NCBI GenBank assembly: GCA_963768025.1
Contig: CAVYGM010000026.1
Span: 62,001-126,000 of the forward strand
Length of the DNA: 64,000 bases
DNA from: CAVYGM01 sp963768025
GTDB lineage: Bacteria > Bacteroidota > Bacteroidia > Cytophagales > Spirosomataceae
Direction: 5' to 3'
Shown here: in pieces, positions 18,783 to 28,700 of the stretch
How positions within the stretch are numbered: position 1 is the stretch's first letter
Layout: each line of letters opens with the position of its first letter
Made by a program: the position numbers and the translations under genes
The notes under the pieces: generated by a model
Seen by the model: the letters and a program-made list of their open reading frames with translations, nothing else
The model's database searches: none
What the model was told of the DNA's origin: nothing

Positions 18783-20219
18783 ATGACCACCAACGACCTT
18801 ATTGAGGTACTGCTTGTTGATGACGACGAGGATGATTTTATCCTTACCTGTGCGTATTTCAATGATTTGACGAACTGGAAGTTTAAATTGGACTGGTGTT
18901 CTACCTACGAGCAGGCGATTCACAGTCTCGAAACCTGCAAGCATGACATTTATATTTTTGATTATTTGCTGGGATCAAAAAATGGTATTGACCTCATTGG
19001 CGAAGCCTTAGCCCTTGACTGCCAGGAACCCATCATCCTGTTGACCGGAAAAGGGGACGAGCAAATCGCCATCGATGCACTCGGAGTCGGAGCCGCCGAC
19101 TACCTGGTAAAAAGTGAACTTGAACCCACTATTCTCGAACGCAGCATTCGGTATGCGCTTGAAAGAACCAAGGTAATAAAGGCCTTACGCCAGAGTGAAC
19201 GACGGTACAAACGTATTTTTGAGGAATCAAAAGATATGCTCTTTATCAGCGACCTCAAAGGCGACATTCTTGATTCAAACGACGCCACGTCCATGCTGAC
19301 GGGGTACAGTACCGAGGAAGTACAACGAAAAAATGTGCGGGATTTCTTTGATAAAAATGAGTTTACACCCCTCTGGAAACAGATTGAGGATGAGAAAGAG
19401 GTAACTGCTCAGGAAATTCGATTTTTGAATAAAGACGGACAAAAGAAATACGGAATTTTTTCTGCTACTATCGAAACCGATCAGGGATTTTCGTATGTAC
19501 AGGGTAGGGTGCATGATGTGACGTTGCAGCGGCAAACCGAACGGGAGCGCCTTTTCTCCGAAAAACTAGCCGTAACCAGCCGATTGGTCCGGATGCTGGC
19601 CCACGAAGTACGAAACCCCCTCACGAATGTAAATCTTTCGGCGGAGCAGTTGGAGTCAGAGTTGGAGGACAAAGAACTGATTTTCTACATAGATATTATC
19701 AAACGCAACTGCTACCGAATCAATGACCTGATCACGCAGTTGTTACAATCCTCCCGTCCGAACGAGTTTACCCTCGAAAAAAAGTCCTTGCACAAGGTTT
19801 TGGACGAAACCCTTGAGACTGCTTTTGATCGCCTGCAATTGAAAAAAGTGCAGATCGAAAAATACTACGAGTTAGAAGATATTACGATTCCCCTCAATGT
19901 CGAAATGTTGAAAATCGCGGTCCTCAATTTGATTACCAATGCCATTGAGGCCATGGAACAATACAAAGGGGTACTGCGGGTAACCACCCGGAAGCAGGAG
20001 CAGGACGTACAGGTGCTAATAGCCGACAACGGTAGTGGCATCAGCGAAGAAAACATGGCAAAAATATTCGAGCCTTACTTTACCGGTAAAAAATCAGGCA
20101 TGGGTATCGGGTTGGCGAGCACGCTCAATATTATTCAGTCGCACCGGGGCCGGATTGATGTGCAATCGGAAGTAGGAACGGGTACCGTTTTTATTCTCAG
20201 TTTCCCACTTTCGGATTGA
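18783..20219 (+). CDS. Hybrid sensor: receiver-PAS-histidine kinase (NtrB-like core)
   Basis: 478 residues with the receiver placed first: Asp60 in IFDYLLG and Lys110 in YLVKSE. A PAS domain follows (about 140-250), then HisKA with His274 in LAHEVRNPLTN, and HATPase_c (NLITNAIEAM, DNGSGI, GMGIGLAS). The H-E-x-x-N-P-L core is the NtrB/ZraS type that normally feeds NtrC-family regulators. It is therefore the best partner for the activator at 15807, while its own receiver can be driven by the preceding kinase. No membrane segment. A terminator follows at 20272. Confidence 0.9.
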   Translation: MTTNDLIEVLLVDDDEDDFILTCAYFNDLTNWKFKLDWCSTYEQAIHSLETCKHDIYIFDYLLGSKNGIDLIGEALALDCQEPIILLTGKGDEQIAIDALGVGAADYLVKSELEPTILERSIRYALERTKVIKALRQSERRYKRIFEESKDMLFISDLKGDILDSNDATSMLTGYSTEEVQRKNVRDFFDKNEFTPLWKQIEDEKEVTAQEIRFLNKDGQKKYGIFSATIETDQGFSYVQGRVHDVTLQRQTERERLFSEKLAVTSRLVRMLAHEVRNPLTNVNLSAEQLESELEDKELIFYIDIIKRNCYRINDLITQLLQSSRPNEFTLEKKSLHKVLDETLETAFDRLQLKKVQIEKYYELEDITIPLNVEMLKIAVLNLITNAIEAMEQYKGVLRVTTRKQEQDVQVLIADNGSGISEENMAKIFEPYFTGKKSGMGIGLASTLNIIQSHRGRIDVQSEVGTGTVFILSFPLSD

Positions 20220-20271
20220 AATTGTGGTATTTTTCACCACCTAACTCACTAAGCATTAGAATTGTAGAATC

Positions 20272-20299
20272 AATGCCCCTAAAATGGGGCATTTTTTTG
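20272..20299 (+). terminator. Terminator of the rpoN signalling operon
   Basis: A perfect 8-bp stem (20272-20279 with 20286-20293) with a 6-nt loop and T7, 52 bp past the last stop. Confidence 0.85.
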
Positions 20300-20372
20300 T
20301 GACTTCCCCAACTTGTAGCCGGGAACGAATTTTTTCTATGTAGATCATACAACCGCTAATCATATCAATAGC

Positions 20373-20537
20373 ATGGAAATTCTGATCTTCTTTTTCGTTT
20401 GCATTTTTGCCGGAGTACTTGCCGCCTACTACAATGAGCACCAAAAAGGAATGGCAAAAAACAACTATCCTTACGGTAGAAACCAAGAGGTACATTCGGT
20501 ATTTGATCGCCTGCTGAAAATCTCTCGTCAGATTTAA
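20373..20537 (+). CDS. Small membrane protein, 54 residues, unknown
   Basis: The ORF starts with ATG at 20373 and ends with TAA. The first 19 residues form one transmembrane helix (MEILIFFFVCIFAGVLAAYY); the remainder is basic and polar (NEHQKGMAKNNYPYGRNQE), ending in a short amphipathic helix. It sits alone between the operon terminator and the convergent araC-type gene. Length and hydrophobicity are as expected of a real small membrane protein, but I recognise no family. Confidence 0.45.
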   Translation: MEILIFFFVCIFAGVLAAYYNEHQKGMAKNNYPYGRNQEVHSVFDRLLKISRQI

Positions 20538-20577
20538 CCTACAATTCCCTCACCTGTGTCCAAATCACTCACCGGTA

Positions 20578-21438
20578 TCAACTCGTGAACGAATGCCGGA
20601 ACGTAGTGGGAGTGGTACTCTTTAATTTTTTGAAATAGTCGTTGAAATGGGATATATTATTAAATCCCACCCGATAACAGATCTCGCTCACGGGCAAATC
20701 CGTGGTCACCAGCAAACGACAGGCGTGGCTGATCCGAATCTCATTAATAAAGGTCAAATAGGTCTTGCGGGTGCGCAATTTGAAGAATCTGCAAAAAGCC
20801 GAAGGGCTAAGCGACACTAACGACGCTACCTCCTCAATCAGGATCGGGCGGTGATGTTCCCGAAATGTAAACCGAATCACCCGATCAATTCGCTCCCCCA
20901 GTATTTCCTTCCTGAAATTTTTAGCATCTTGTAGCGAAAGGGGTACCAATTCCTGACTTTCGTGCCCTAGCCTCAACAAATTAAATCCGGCGATCAACTT
21001 GTCCAATCCTCCCAGCGGAACCATCTGCCTAAGTAGGCTCCCCATTTTTTCGTTGATACTTCCCTGAGCAGCATAGCCCTGTCCCGACCGATTGAGCCAT
21101 TCTTTGGCTTCCTGCAACTCATCATTTTCCCAAAACTCTATCCCGGCGTAGCTCTCATCAAAAAATACCGATATACCCGACACCCCCACCTCATTGGTGT
21201 AGTAATGCGAATCACACCGAAAAACGTGGGGTAACTGTTTGCCAATGATATACACATCGCCGGGATTAAATCGCCCCACATAATCACCCGCGATCAGGGT
21301 GCCGGTTCCTGCCTCTATCAACGTAAACTGGATTTCATTGTGCAGGTGCAGGCGATCGTAAAAGTAGGGGAGGGTATCGCACTGAACCCTGAAAACTTCC
21401 CGGTGGGTTTTGGGAATGTGAAATGGAATTGCCTTCAA
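20578..21438 (-). CDS. AraC-family transcriptional regulator
   Basis: 286 residues. The N-terminal cupin sensor is about 20-110 (HLHNEIQFTLIEAGTGTLIAGDY, GDVYIIGKQLPHVF). The C-terminal double HTH is about 180-285, with SPSAFCRFFK and VGFNNISHFNDYFKKL, the canonical AraC second helix. It is divergent from the hydroxyproline operon across 142 bp that hold a 21-bp direct repeat, so it is the likely activator responding to a pathway substrate. Convergent with the 54-residue gene. Confidence 0.9.
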   Translation of the reverse strand: MKAIPFHIPKTHREVFRVQCDTLPYFYDRLHLHNEIQFTLIEAGTGTLIAGDYVGRFNPGDVYIIGKQLPHVFRCDSHYYTNEVGVSGISVFFDESYAGIEFWENDELQEAKEWLNRSGQGYAAQGSINEKMGSLLRQMVPLGGLDKLIAGFNLLRLGHESQELVPLSLQDAKNFRKEILGERIDRVIRFTFREHHRPILIEEVASLVSLSPSAFCRFFKLRTRKTYLTFINEIRISHACRLLVTTDLPVSEICYRVGFNNISHFNDYFKKLKSTTPTTFRHSFTS

Positions 21439-21483
21439 TTGTCTTATTTATACGGGTTGACTCCTCCAAATTTACTAAAACTG

Positions 21484-21548
21484 GTCAAAATACCATTAGT
21501 ATTGACGGATTTTCCAATAACCTCCTCGTCAAAATGCCATTAGCTTTG
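21484..21548 (+). repeat. Direct repeat pair, candidate AraC operator
   Basis: Two 21-bp copies, 21484-21504 and 21528-21548, match at 18 of 21 positions and share the core GTCAAAATnCCATTAG. Their starts are 44 bp apart, about four helical turns, so both face the same side of the DNA. The second copy overlaps the -7 box of the operon promoter. Same-orientation paired sites are typical of AraC dimers. Confidence 0.6.
21541..21548 (+). promoter_or_regulatory. Putative -7 box of the hydroxyproline operon
   Basis: TAGCTTTG matches TAnnTTTG perfectly, 32 bp ahead of the first ATG. No TTG lies at the expected -33 position, which fits a promoter that needs an activator. Confidence 0.45.
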
Positions 21549-21580
21549 TACTATTCTTTTGAACCAAAATACGACCAACT

Positions 21581-22486
21581 ATGAATGTTACCTGGCAGGG
21601 AGTTTATCCAGCGCTTACCACCAAATTTACCCAGGATGATACCCTGGATCTCCACACCTTCAATGTTAACTTGCAGGCACAACTAGACGCTGGCATTGAC
21701 GGGCTGATTCTGGGAGGCTCCCTGGGCGAAGCCAGTACCCTGGATAGTCAGGAAAAAGAAATCCTGCTTCAGTATGCCGTAGAAAAAGTGGATGGTCGCA
21801 TCCCCGTTTTGCTTAATATTGCCGAAGGCTCTACCCGAGATGCCGTAAAATTGGCGGAGGCGGCCTCCGACCTGGGAGCCAGCGGACTCATGCTCCTGCC
21901 TCCCATGCGTTACAAGGCCGACGAACGCGAAACTGTGGCGTTCTTTAAAGACATTGCCCGGTCAACCGATCTACCCATTATGATTTATAACAATCCGGTA
22001 GACTACAAAATAGAGGTGACCTTGGGTATGTTTGAAGAGTTGCTGCAATTGGAAAACATTCAGGCGGTTAAAGAGTCTACCCGGGATATTTCCAACGTCA
22101 CGCGCCTGCGTAATAGCTTTGGTGACCGCATCAAAATTCTGTGTGGCGTGGATACCCTCGCCATGGAAGAGTTGGTTATGGGGGCCGATGGTTGGGTAGC
22201 TGGCTTGGTTTGTGCCTTTCCCCGGGAAACGGTGACGATATACAGATTGGTAAAAGCTGGGAAATTGGATGAGGCCCGCGAGATATACCGCTGGTTTATG
22301 CCCTTGCTGGAATTGGATTTACACCCCAAACTGGTCCAGTATATCAAATTAGCAGAATCCATGTGCGGGATAGGCTCCGAGCACGTCCGTTTACCCAGGT
22401 TACCCCTGATCGGCGAAGAGCGGGAAAGAATCCAAGCCATCATCAGCGCTGGCATCGCGTCAAGACCCGAGCTGGGAGGAAACTAA
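21581..22486 (+). CDS. DHDPS-family aldolase, probable 1-pyrroline-4-hydroxy-2-carboxylate deaminase
   Basis: 301 residues in the (beta/alpha)8 dihydrodipicolinate-synthase family: GGSLGEASTL near 45-54, catalytic Tyr136 in MIYNNP, and Schiff-base Lys164 in AVKESTRD. The family covers several reactions. The assignment to the hydroxyproline pathway (removal of ammonia from pyrroline-hydroxycarboxylate to give alpha-ketoglutarate semialdehyde) rests on the two genes that follow, an epimerase and a D-amino-acid dehydrogenase. First gene of the operon. Confidence 0.82.
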   Translation: MNVTWQGVYPALTTKFTQDDTLDLHTFNVNLQAQLDAGIDGLILGGSLGEASTLDSQEKEILLQYAVEKVDGRIPVLLNIAEGSTRDAVKLAEAASDLGASGLMLLPPMRYKADERETVAFFKDIARSTDLPIMIYNNPVDYKIEVTLGMFEELLQLENIQAVKESTRDISNVTRLRNSFGDRIKILCGVDTLAMEELVMGADGWVAGLVCAFPRETVTIYRLVKAGKLDEAREIYRWFMPLLELDLHPKLVQYIKLAESMCGIGSEHVRLPRLPLIGEERERIQAIISAGIASRPELGGN

Positions 22487-22563
22487 GTAGGGCATAGATA
22501 ATCGTTTCCAAGGGTTTTACCGTTCCAGTCCCTTGTTTGAGCAATCAATATTTAAAATCAGCC

Positions 22564-23565
22564 ATGGACCACCATTTTTTTTGTATAGATGCGCATACCT
22601 GTGGCAATCCGGTGCGGGTAGTGACCGGCGGGAGCATTCCTGAGCTGCAAGGGGCCAATATGAGCGAAAAGCGTCTTCATTTTATGCAGGAATACGATTG
22701 GATTAGGAAAGGACTCATGTACGAACCCAGGGGGCACGACATGATGTCGGGCAGTATTCTGTACCCACCTTCTGACCCTGCCAACGATGCCGCCGTACTT
22801 TTTATAGAAACCTCGGGCTGCCTGCCGATGTGTGGACATGGAACCATCGGAACCGTGACGGTGGCGATCGAGCAGGGCCTGATTACGCCTAAGGTACCTG
22901 GTAAGCTGAAACTGGAAGTACCGGCTGGATTGGTGCTGGTGGACTATCAGCAGGTAGGTAAGAAAGTGAAATCGGTAAGGCTCACCAACATCAAATCCTA
23001 CCTGGCGGCGGAAGGCATAGCCGTCGAATGTCCGGACCTGGGTACCCTGCGGGTAGATGTAGCCTACGGCGGAAACTTCTACGCGATCGTGGATGTGCAG
23101 GCCAACTTTCCCGGTTTGGAGCAGTACAAAGGGGAACAGTTGATCGCCTGGGCCAGGGTACTTCGGGAGCGGATCAACGCCGAGCATACCTTCGTGCATC
23201 CCGAAAACCCATCCATACAGGGGTTGAGTCACATCTTATGGACTGGCAGTACCCTGGACCCAACTTCTACGGCCCGAAATGCGGTCTTCTACGGGGACAA
23301 AGCAATCGATCGCTCGCCCTGCGGCACCGGAACCTCGGCCCGCATGGCCCAGTGGTATTCGCAGGGAAAGTTAAAACCCGGTGAGGAATTTATCCATGAA
23401 AGCATCATCGGGTCCAAATTTATCGGGAGAATCGAAGCGGAAACCGAGTTGGACAACAAACCGGCGATCGTCCCGAGCATCGAGGGGTGGGCGATTATTC
23501 ATGGCTACAACCACATAATTTTCGATCAGGAAGACCCTTACGTCCACGGATTTCAGGTAATCTAA
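22564..23565 (+). CDS. 4-hydroxyproline epimerase
   Basis: 333 residues of the proline racemase family. Both catalytic cysteines are present: Cys90 in PMCGHGTIG and Cys253 in SPCGTGTSA. A pair of cysteines marks an epimerase or racemase; in the trans-3-hydroxyproline dehydratases of the family the second position is not used this way. It converts trans-4-hydroxy-L-proline to cis-4-hydroxy-D-proline. I start at ATG 22564 (MDHHFFCIDAHTCGNPVR). The frame extends to a TTG at 22537 with no family similarity. Confidence 0.9.
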   Translation: MDHHFFCIDAHTCGNPVRVVTGGSIPELQGANMSEKRLHFMQEYDWIRKGLMYEPRGHDMMSGSILYPPSDPANDAAVLFIETSGCLPMCGHGTIGTVTVAIEQGLITPKVPGKLKLEVPAGLVLVDYQQVGKKVKSVRLTNIKSYLAAEGIAVECPDLGTLRVDVAYGGNFYAIVDVQANFPGLEQYKGEQLIAWARVLRERINAEHTFVHPENPSIQGLSHILWTGSTLDPTSTARNAVFYGDKAIDRSPCGTGTSARMAQWYSQGKLKPGEEFIHESIIGSKFIGRIEAETELDNKPAIVPSIEGWAIIHGYNHIIFDQEDPYVHGFQVI

Positions 23566-23615
23566 CCACTTGACTTTACTCAAACACCAGTACATTTTAC
23601 CAGCAGGCAAAGGAC

Positions 23616-24863
23616 ATGAAAAGCGTTGGAATAATCGGGGGCGGTATCAGTGGTTTGTTTAGTGCCTACTACCTGGTTCAGGAGGGGTGCGAAGTCACGA
23701 TTCTGGATAGTGGACGCTTACTGGATGGATGTTCGCATGGCAATGCGGGCATGATTGTTCCCAGCCATATTATCCCCCTGGCCCAGCCCGGTATGATTGC
23801 CAAGGGCATGCGCTGGATGCTGAGTTCGGAAAGCCCTTTTTATGTAAAACCCCGGCTTCAATGGGATTTATTGAAATGGGGGTACCTGTTTTGGAAACAC
23901 TCCACCGAGCAGCATGTTCGGGAGTCCATCCCACACCTTCGTGACCTGAGCCTGATGAGCAAAGAATTGTATCAGGAGGTAGCTACCCAACCCACCCTGC
24001 GTTTTGGCTGGGAGGAGAAGGGGTTGCTGATGCTTTTCAAAAACGAAAGTACCCGCCCAGAAATGGAGGAAGAGGCCCACGTAGCCACTCGCGCCGGTAT
24101 AGAGGCGCATGTGCTTTCCGGAGCAGACGTTCAGGCCCTTGAACCGGATGTAAAGGTGGAGGTAGCGGGAGCGGTACTTTATCCGGGGGATGCGCACTTA
24201 TATCCAAACGATTTAATAAAGGCATTGATCGGGTACCTCAAATCCGCTGGCGTCCGATTTTTGGAAGAGCACCCGGTGGAGAACCTGGAAGTTACCAATG
24301 GCCGGGTAGGAGCGGTACTTACCCCTTCGGGAAGGTACTCTTTCGACGAACTAGTGCTGGCCGCGGGTGCCTGGTCGCCGGGTATCCTGCAAAAATTGGG
24401 AATTGCCCTTCCTTTGCAAGGGGGAAAGGGATACAGTTTTATGTCCAACGGACTAAAAAATAACATCAAGATTCCGGCTATCATGCTGGAAGCCCGTGCC
24501 ACTGCCACTCCCATGGGAGACGGTATGCGCTTTGCGGGTACCTTGGAAGTGGCTGGTACTGACCAATCTGTCAATATGAATCGGGTGCGGGGGATTCATT
24601 CGGCCATCACTCGCTACTACCCCGAATTGGAGGTTGACTTTCCCGAGAAGCAAACTGTATGGGCTGGCCTTAGGCCCTGTTCTCCGGATGGCTTGCCTTA
24701 CTTGGGTCGCTTGCACGGCTTCACCAATGTTACGGTTGCTACTGGCCACGGAATGATGGGCGTAAGCCTGGGGCCCGCTACCGGGAAGGTAGTAGCGGAC
24801 CTTATTACCAATCGGACCCCGGAACTGAATATTAGCCCCTTTGACCCGATGCGTTTTGGATGA
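23616..24863 (+). CDS. FAD-dependent D-amino acid (cis-4-hydroxy-D-proline) dehydrogenase
   Basis: 415 residues of the DAO/DadA fold. The N-terminal dinucleotide-binding motif reads VGIIGGGISGLFSAYYL, followed by GCSHGNAGMIVPSH, a DadA-like flavin-contact loop. Near the C-terminus is the second FAD motif (GLRPCSPDGLPYLGR, ATGHGMMGVSLGPATG). In this operon it should oxidise cis-4-hydroxy-D-proline to the pyrroline. Of the four-step route, only the final semialdehyde dehydrogenase is missing from the window. Confidence 0.87.
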   Translation: MKSVGIIGGGISGLFSAYYLVQEGCEVTILDSGRLLDGCSHGNAGMIVPSHIIPLAQPGMIAKGMRWMLSSESPFYVKPRLQWDLLKWGYLFWKHSTEQHVRESIPHLRDLSLMSKELYQEVATQPTLRFGWEEKGLLMLFKNESTRPEMEEEAHVATRAGIEAHVLSGADVQALEPDVKVEVAGAVLYPGDAHLYPNDLIKALIGYLKSAGVRFLEEHPVENLEVTNGRVGAVLTPSGRYSFDELVLAAGAWSPGILQKLGIALPLQGGKGYSFMSNGLKNNIKIPAIMLEARATATPMGDGMRFAGTLEVAGTDQSVNMNRVRGIHSAITRYYPELEVDFPEKQTVWAGLRPCSPDGLPYLGRLHGFTNVTVATGHGMMGVSLGPATGKVVADLITNRTPELNISPFDPMRFG

Positions 24864-24889
24864 GCGCCATCTTCAAAGCAGGTACCTGC

Positions 24890-25645
24890 TTACCTTCCTT
24901 CAGCCTGCAATAGCTTTGTATTATTTTTGAGGTATTTCAGAATCAGATACAACACCCCGCTGGCAATACCCAGAAAAAGCCAGTGTTGATTCCGAAAGGA
25001 AACGTTTCCGTAGGTAATATACTCCCCAACTACATCGAACAACAGGAACAGGAGGAAGATGGCCGCAAAGCCGTTTTTTTCCTGCCGAACTACTTTTTTA
25101 AGACTAAATTCCAAATTTGGGTTTTTCCATTGTCCAAACTTGGGAATGATTGCCGGGGTCTGCCGGGCCCAGGTCCGAAACTTTTCGCCGAATTTGCTTT
25201 CAATAAATTGCTCCTCCGTGTACATGATGCGCTCGTAATACATCCAATACATGAGCACAAAGGCCACAATAAACCAGGTATCCTGGGTGAGCATGGCAAT
25301 ACCCAGCCACATAAAGAAATTACCAACATATAGAGGATGCCGCACGACGGAATAAATGCCCGACGTATTGAGGGTATCCGCTACCTGGTTGTCCGTATTT
25401 CTTCCGGAGGTGTTTTTGGGCGTGAACCCTACGGTGAGGATTCGGATCACCTGTCCTAAAAGCGCTACGGCCAAACAAAGAAACTGGTAGGCGTCGGAGG
25501 TATACTCCGTAGTCGAGACCAGCGAATGTTGCCAAACCAAATAGCCGTAAACGGCCAAACCCAACACCAGAATAAGGAGAGGGAGGATGCCCCTGTACTT
25601 AAAAAGCCAATTTCCCTGCCTGTCAAATTCTTTAATTAATTCCAT
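24890..25645 (-). CDS. ICMT-like membrane methyltransferase (isoprenylcysteine carboxyl methyltransferase family)
   Basis: 251 residues with about six transmembrane helices. The SAM-binding signature of the family is clear: GIYSVVRHPLYVGNF at 96-110, then YYERIMYTEEQFIESKFG and W-A-R-Q-T-P. Bacterial members methylate lipids or small molecules, and the substrate is not predictable here. The first 22 residues and the C-terminal pair of helices extend beyond the minimal family domain. It is convergent with the hydroxyproline operon, 26 bp apart. Confidence 0.78.
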   Translation of the reverse strand: MELIKEFDRQGNWLFKYRGILPLLILVLGLAVYGYLVWQHSLVSTTEYTSDAYQFLCLAVALLGQVIRILTVGFTPKNTSGRNTDNQVADTLNTSGIYSVVRHPLYVGNFFMWLGIAMLTQDTWFIVAFVLMYWMYYERIMYTEEQFIESKFGEKFRTWARQTPAIIPKFGQWKNPNLEFSLKKVVRQEKNGFAAIFLLFLLFDVVGEYITYGNVSFRNQHWLFLGIASGVLYLILKYLKNNTKLLQAEGR

Positions 25646-25720
25646 TATTCTAAAATTGGGTATTGGATTAAGGGCACAAAATTAGCAAAATAGGGCGAAA
25701 ATGTAGAGGAGTGGGTGTAT

Positions 25721-25754
25721 AAAAAACGGGCTGCCCAATCGAGCAACCCGTTTT
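25721..25754 (-). terminator. Terminator of the RND efflux operon
   Basis: On the minus strand there is a 12-bp stem (25723-25734 with 25743-25754, one G-U pair) followed by a T run, 23 bp past the RND stop. The stem is better paired on the minus strand than on the plus strand. Confidence 0.75.
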
Positions 25755-25776
25755 ACTGATATCAGTGGGGTAGTGG

Positions 25777-28700
25777 TCAGGCCTCTACCAATTCCAAATC
25801 GCGTTTTTCTTCCTGCGGAGGAGCTACGTAATGACGAGACATGTAGGAGTATACCGCCGGAATAATAAAAAGAGTGAGTATGGTGGAGAAAAGCATACCC
25901 CCTACCACGGCGATTCCCATCGAAACCCGGCTTTCGGAACCTGCTCCCAGTGCCAGGGCGATCGGCAAAATACCCAGGATGGTACAAAAGCTAGTCATCA
26001 AAATGGGCCTGAACCGGGATACTGCGGCCTCAACCACGGCATCCGTTTTGGAAAGACCTTCCTCCTTACGTTGATTGGCGAATTCCACGATCAGAATCCC
26101 GTTCTTGGTCACTAGCCCAATGAGGACGATAATTCCGATCTGACTGAAAATATTCATCGTTTGGCCGAAGTCCCACAGGGAAATCAAGGCTCCGCATACG
26201 GCCAAAGGTACCGTCAGCAGAATGATAATGGGGTCGACAAAGCTTTCAAACTGAGCCGCCAGAATCAGGAAAATCAACACCAGGGAAAGCAAAAAGGCAA
26301 ACAAGAGGCTATTGGAGCTTTCTTTGAATTCCCGTGAATTCCCATCCAGAGCTTTGGTGAAGGTTTCGTCCAGCACCTCATCTCCGATGCGCTCCATCTC
26401 GCTGATTCCTTCCCCCAGGGTTACTCCCTTAGCGGTATTGGCCGAAATGGTAGCGGCGATGTAGCGGTTAAAACGCAACAATTGGGGTGGTGAGCTTTGC
26501 TCGGTTAGTTTTACGAGGTTATCCATTTGTACCAGCTCGCCGCTCTTACTCTTGATGTACAAAGATTTCAAATCGAGCAGATCGTTCCGATCCGAGCGTT
26601 CGATCTGGCCGATTACCTGATACTGCTTTCCATCCTGTAAGAAATACCCAAACCGGCGACCACTCAGGCCCAATTGTAAGGTTTGTCCCACATCTTGAAT
26701 GGAAACCCCCAGACTTTGCGCTTTTTCACGGTCGATTTCTACCCGGATTTCGGGCTTGGTGAATTTCAGGTTGGCATCTACTCCTTCCAGTTTGGAACTT
26801 GCCTGGGCTTTTTCGAGTACTTTGGGCAAAAACTCCTTCAATTTTTCAAAATTAGGTGCCTGAATAACGTACTGAATGGGTTGTCCGCGCGAACGGCCCG
26901 CATTAATGGTTTGCTCCTGGGAAACGATGGTTCTGGCTCCCGAGAATCGTTTGAGTTTGGCCGTAAGGTCATCCACGATTTCCTGCTGTGAACGGGTACG
27001 ATTTTCTGGGGAGGTAAGCGTTATCCGCGTGAAGCCCGAGTTGGTGGAAGACGACCCAAATCCCGGAGAGGTGATGGTTACGACGCCATCGCGTTCGTTG
27101 GGGGCTAATTCATCGTACACAAATTGCCCCACCTCATCCATGTATTTTTGCATGTACTCGAAAGTAGCACCCTCCATGGCCGTACTATTCACCCGGATAC
27201 TGCTGCGATCTTCCAGAGGCGCTAGTTCGGAAGGAATTCTTCTGCCGGTCATGAGGTAGAAACTTATGCCAATAAAGCCAACTATCAACACCCAGGCAAC
27301 CCAGCGGAACCGCATAAACGTAAGGAGGGAGGATTGGTAGCCGTCGGTCAGCCAGGTAAAGAAGGGCTCTGTTTTTCGGTACAACCAGGGTTGGCGTTGC
27401 CGGGTTTTTAAGATCCGGGAACTCAACATCGGGGTAAGCGTAAGGGACACGAAGGCAGAGATGATAACCGAACCCGCCACTACTATCCCAAACTCCCGGA
27501 AGAGCCGTCCCGTGACGCCTTCCAGGAAGATCACCGGCAGAAATACGGCCGCCAGCGTAATGGTGGTTGAAATCACGGCAAAATATATCTCACGGGCACC
27601 CGCAAAGGCCGCCTGCGTGGGATTCATTCCCTCCTCAATTTTGGCGTAGATATTCTCCAAAACCACGATGGCATCATCCACCACCAACCCGATGGCCAGT
27701 ACAATTCCCAGCAGGGTAAGTACATTGATGGAAAAGCCAAAAAGGTACATGATAAAAAAAGTACCGATCAGGGAGATAGGAATGGCGGTAAGGGGGATGA
27801 GGGTAGAACGCCAGTCGCGGAGGAAAATAAAGATGATGAGGGCAACCAGTATGAAGGCAATCAGGATGGTTTCTTCTACCTCCGCAATGGATGCTTTTAC
27901 GAATTTGGTATTGTCATTTCCCAATTCTACCACAATATCCTCCGGCAGATCCACCTTTATCTGTTCCAGTTTTTTGTTTAGATCCTCCACCATCTTGATG
28001 TGATTAGCACCAGGCTGGGGTACCACCGCCACGGCCACCATTGGGATACCATCTCGTTTGAAGGCGGTTCGTTCGTTTTCAGGAGCCAATTCGGCAAATC
28101 CAACATCTTTAAAACGGACGATGCGGTTGGCTTCTTCCTTGATAATCATATTATCAAAATCCTCTACTGATCGAAGCCTTCCCAGCGTACGAACGGTAAG
28201 TTCCATGTTTCCGCCTTCAATACTACCGGACGGCAGCTCCACGTTTTGCCGGGCCAGGGCCGAAGAAATGTCAATGGAAGTCAAGCGGTAGGCAGCTAGC
28301 TTGGCGGGGTCAATGCGAAGGCGCATGGAGTATTTTTTCTCTCCCCACATCTGCACACTACTCACCCCGGTTATGGTTTGGAATTTTTCCTTAAACTGCC
28401 GGGTAACAATGTCGTTCAGATCCAGCAGCGGCCTCGTTGCGCTTTTCACGTTAATAAACCAGATGGGCGATGCATCGGCATCGGCCTTTGCCACTATGGG
28501 CGGGTCCACGTCGGGAGGGAGGTTGCGCTGGGCACCAGATACCCGGTCCCGAACATCGTTGGCCGCGGCCTCCATGTCTACCCCCAGGTCAAACTCCACG
28601 GTGATGCTGCTCCGTCCGTCGCGGCTCGACGAGGATAAGGTACGAATACCCGCGATCCCGTTAATGGATTCTTCTAGAGGCTTCCGTAATCTGGGATTCG

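Noticed and set aside
22537..22563. TTG start of the hydroxyproline epimerase
   Set aside because: The ATG at 22564 begins the family-typical sequence and gives the normal 333-residue length.
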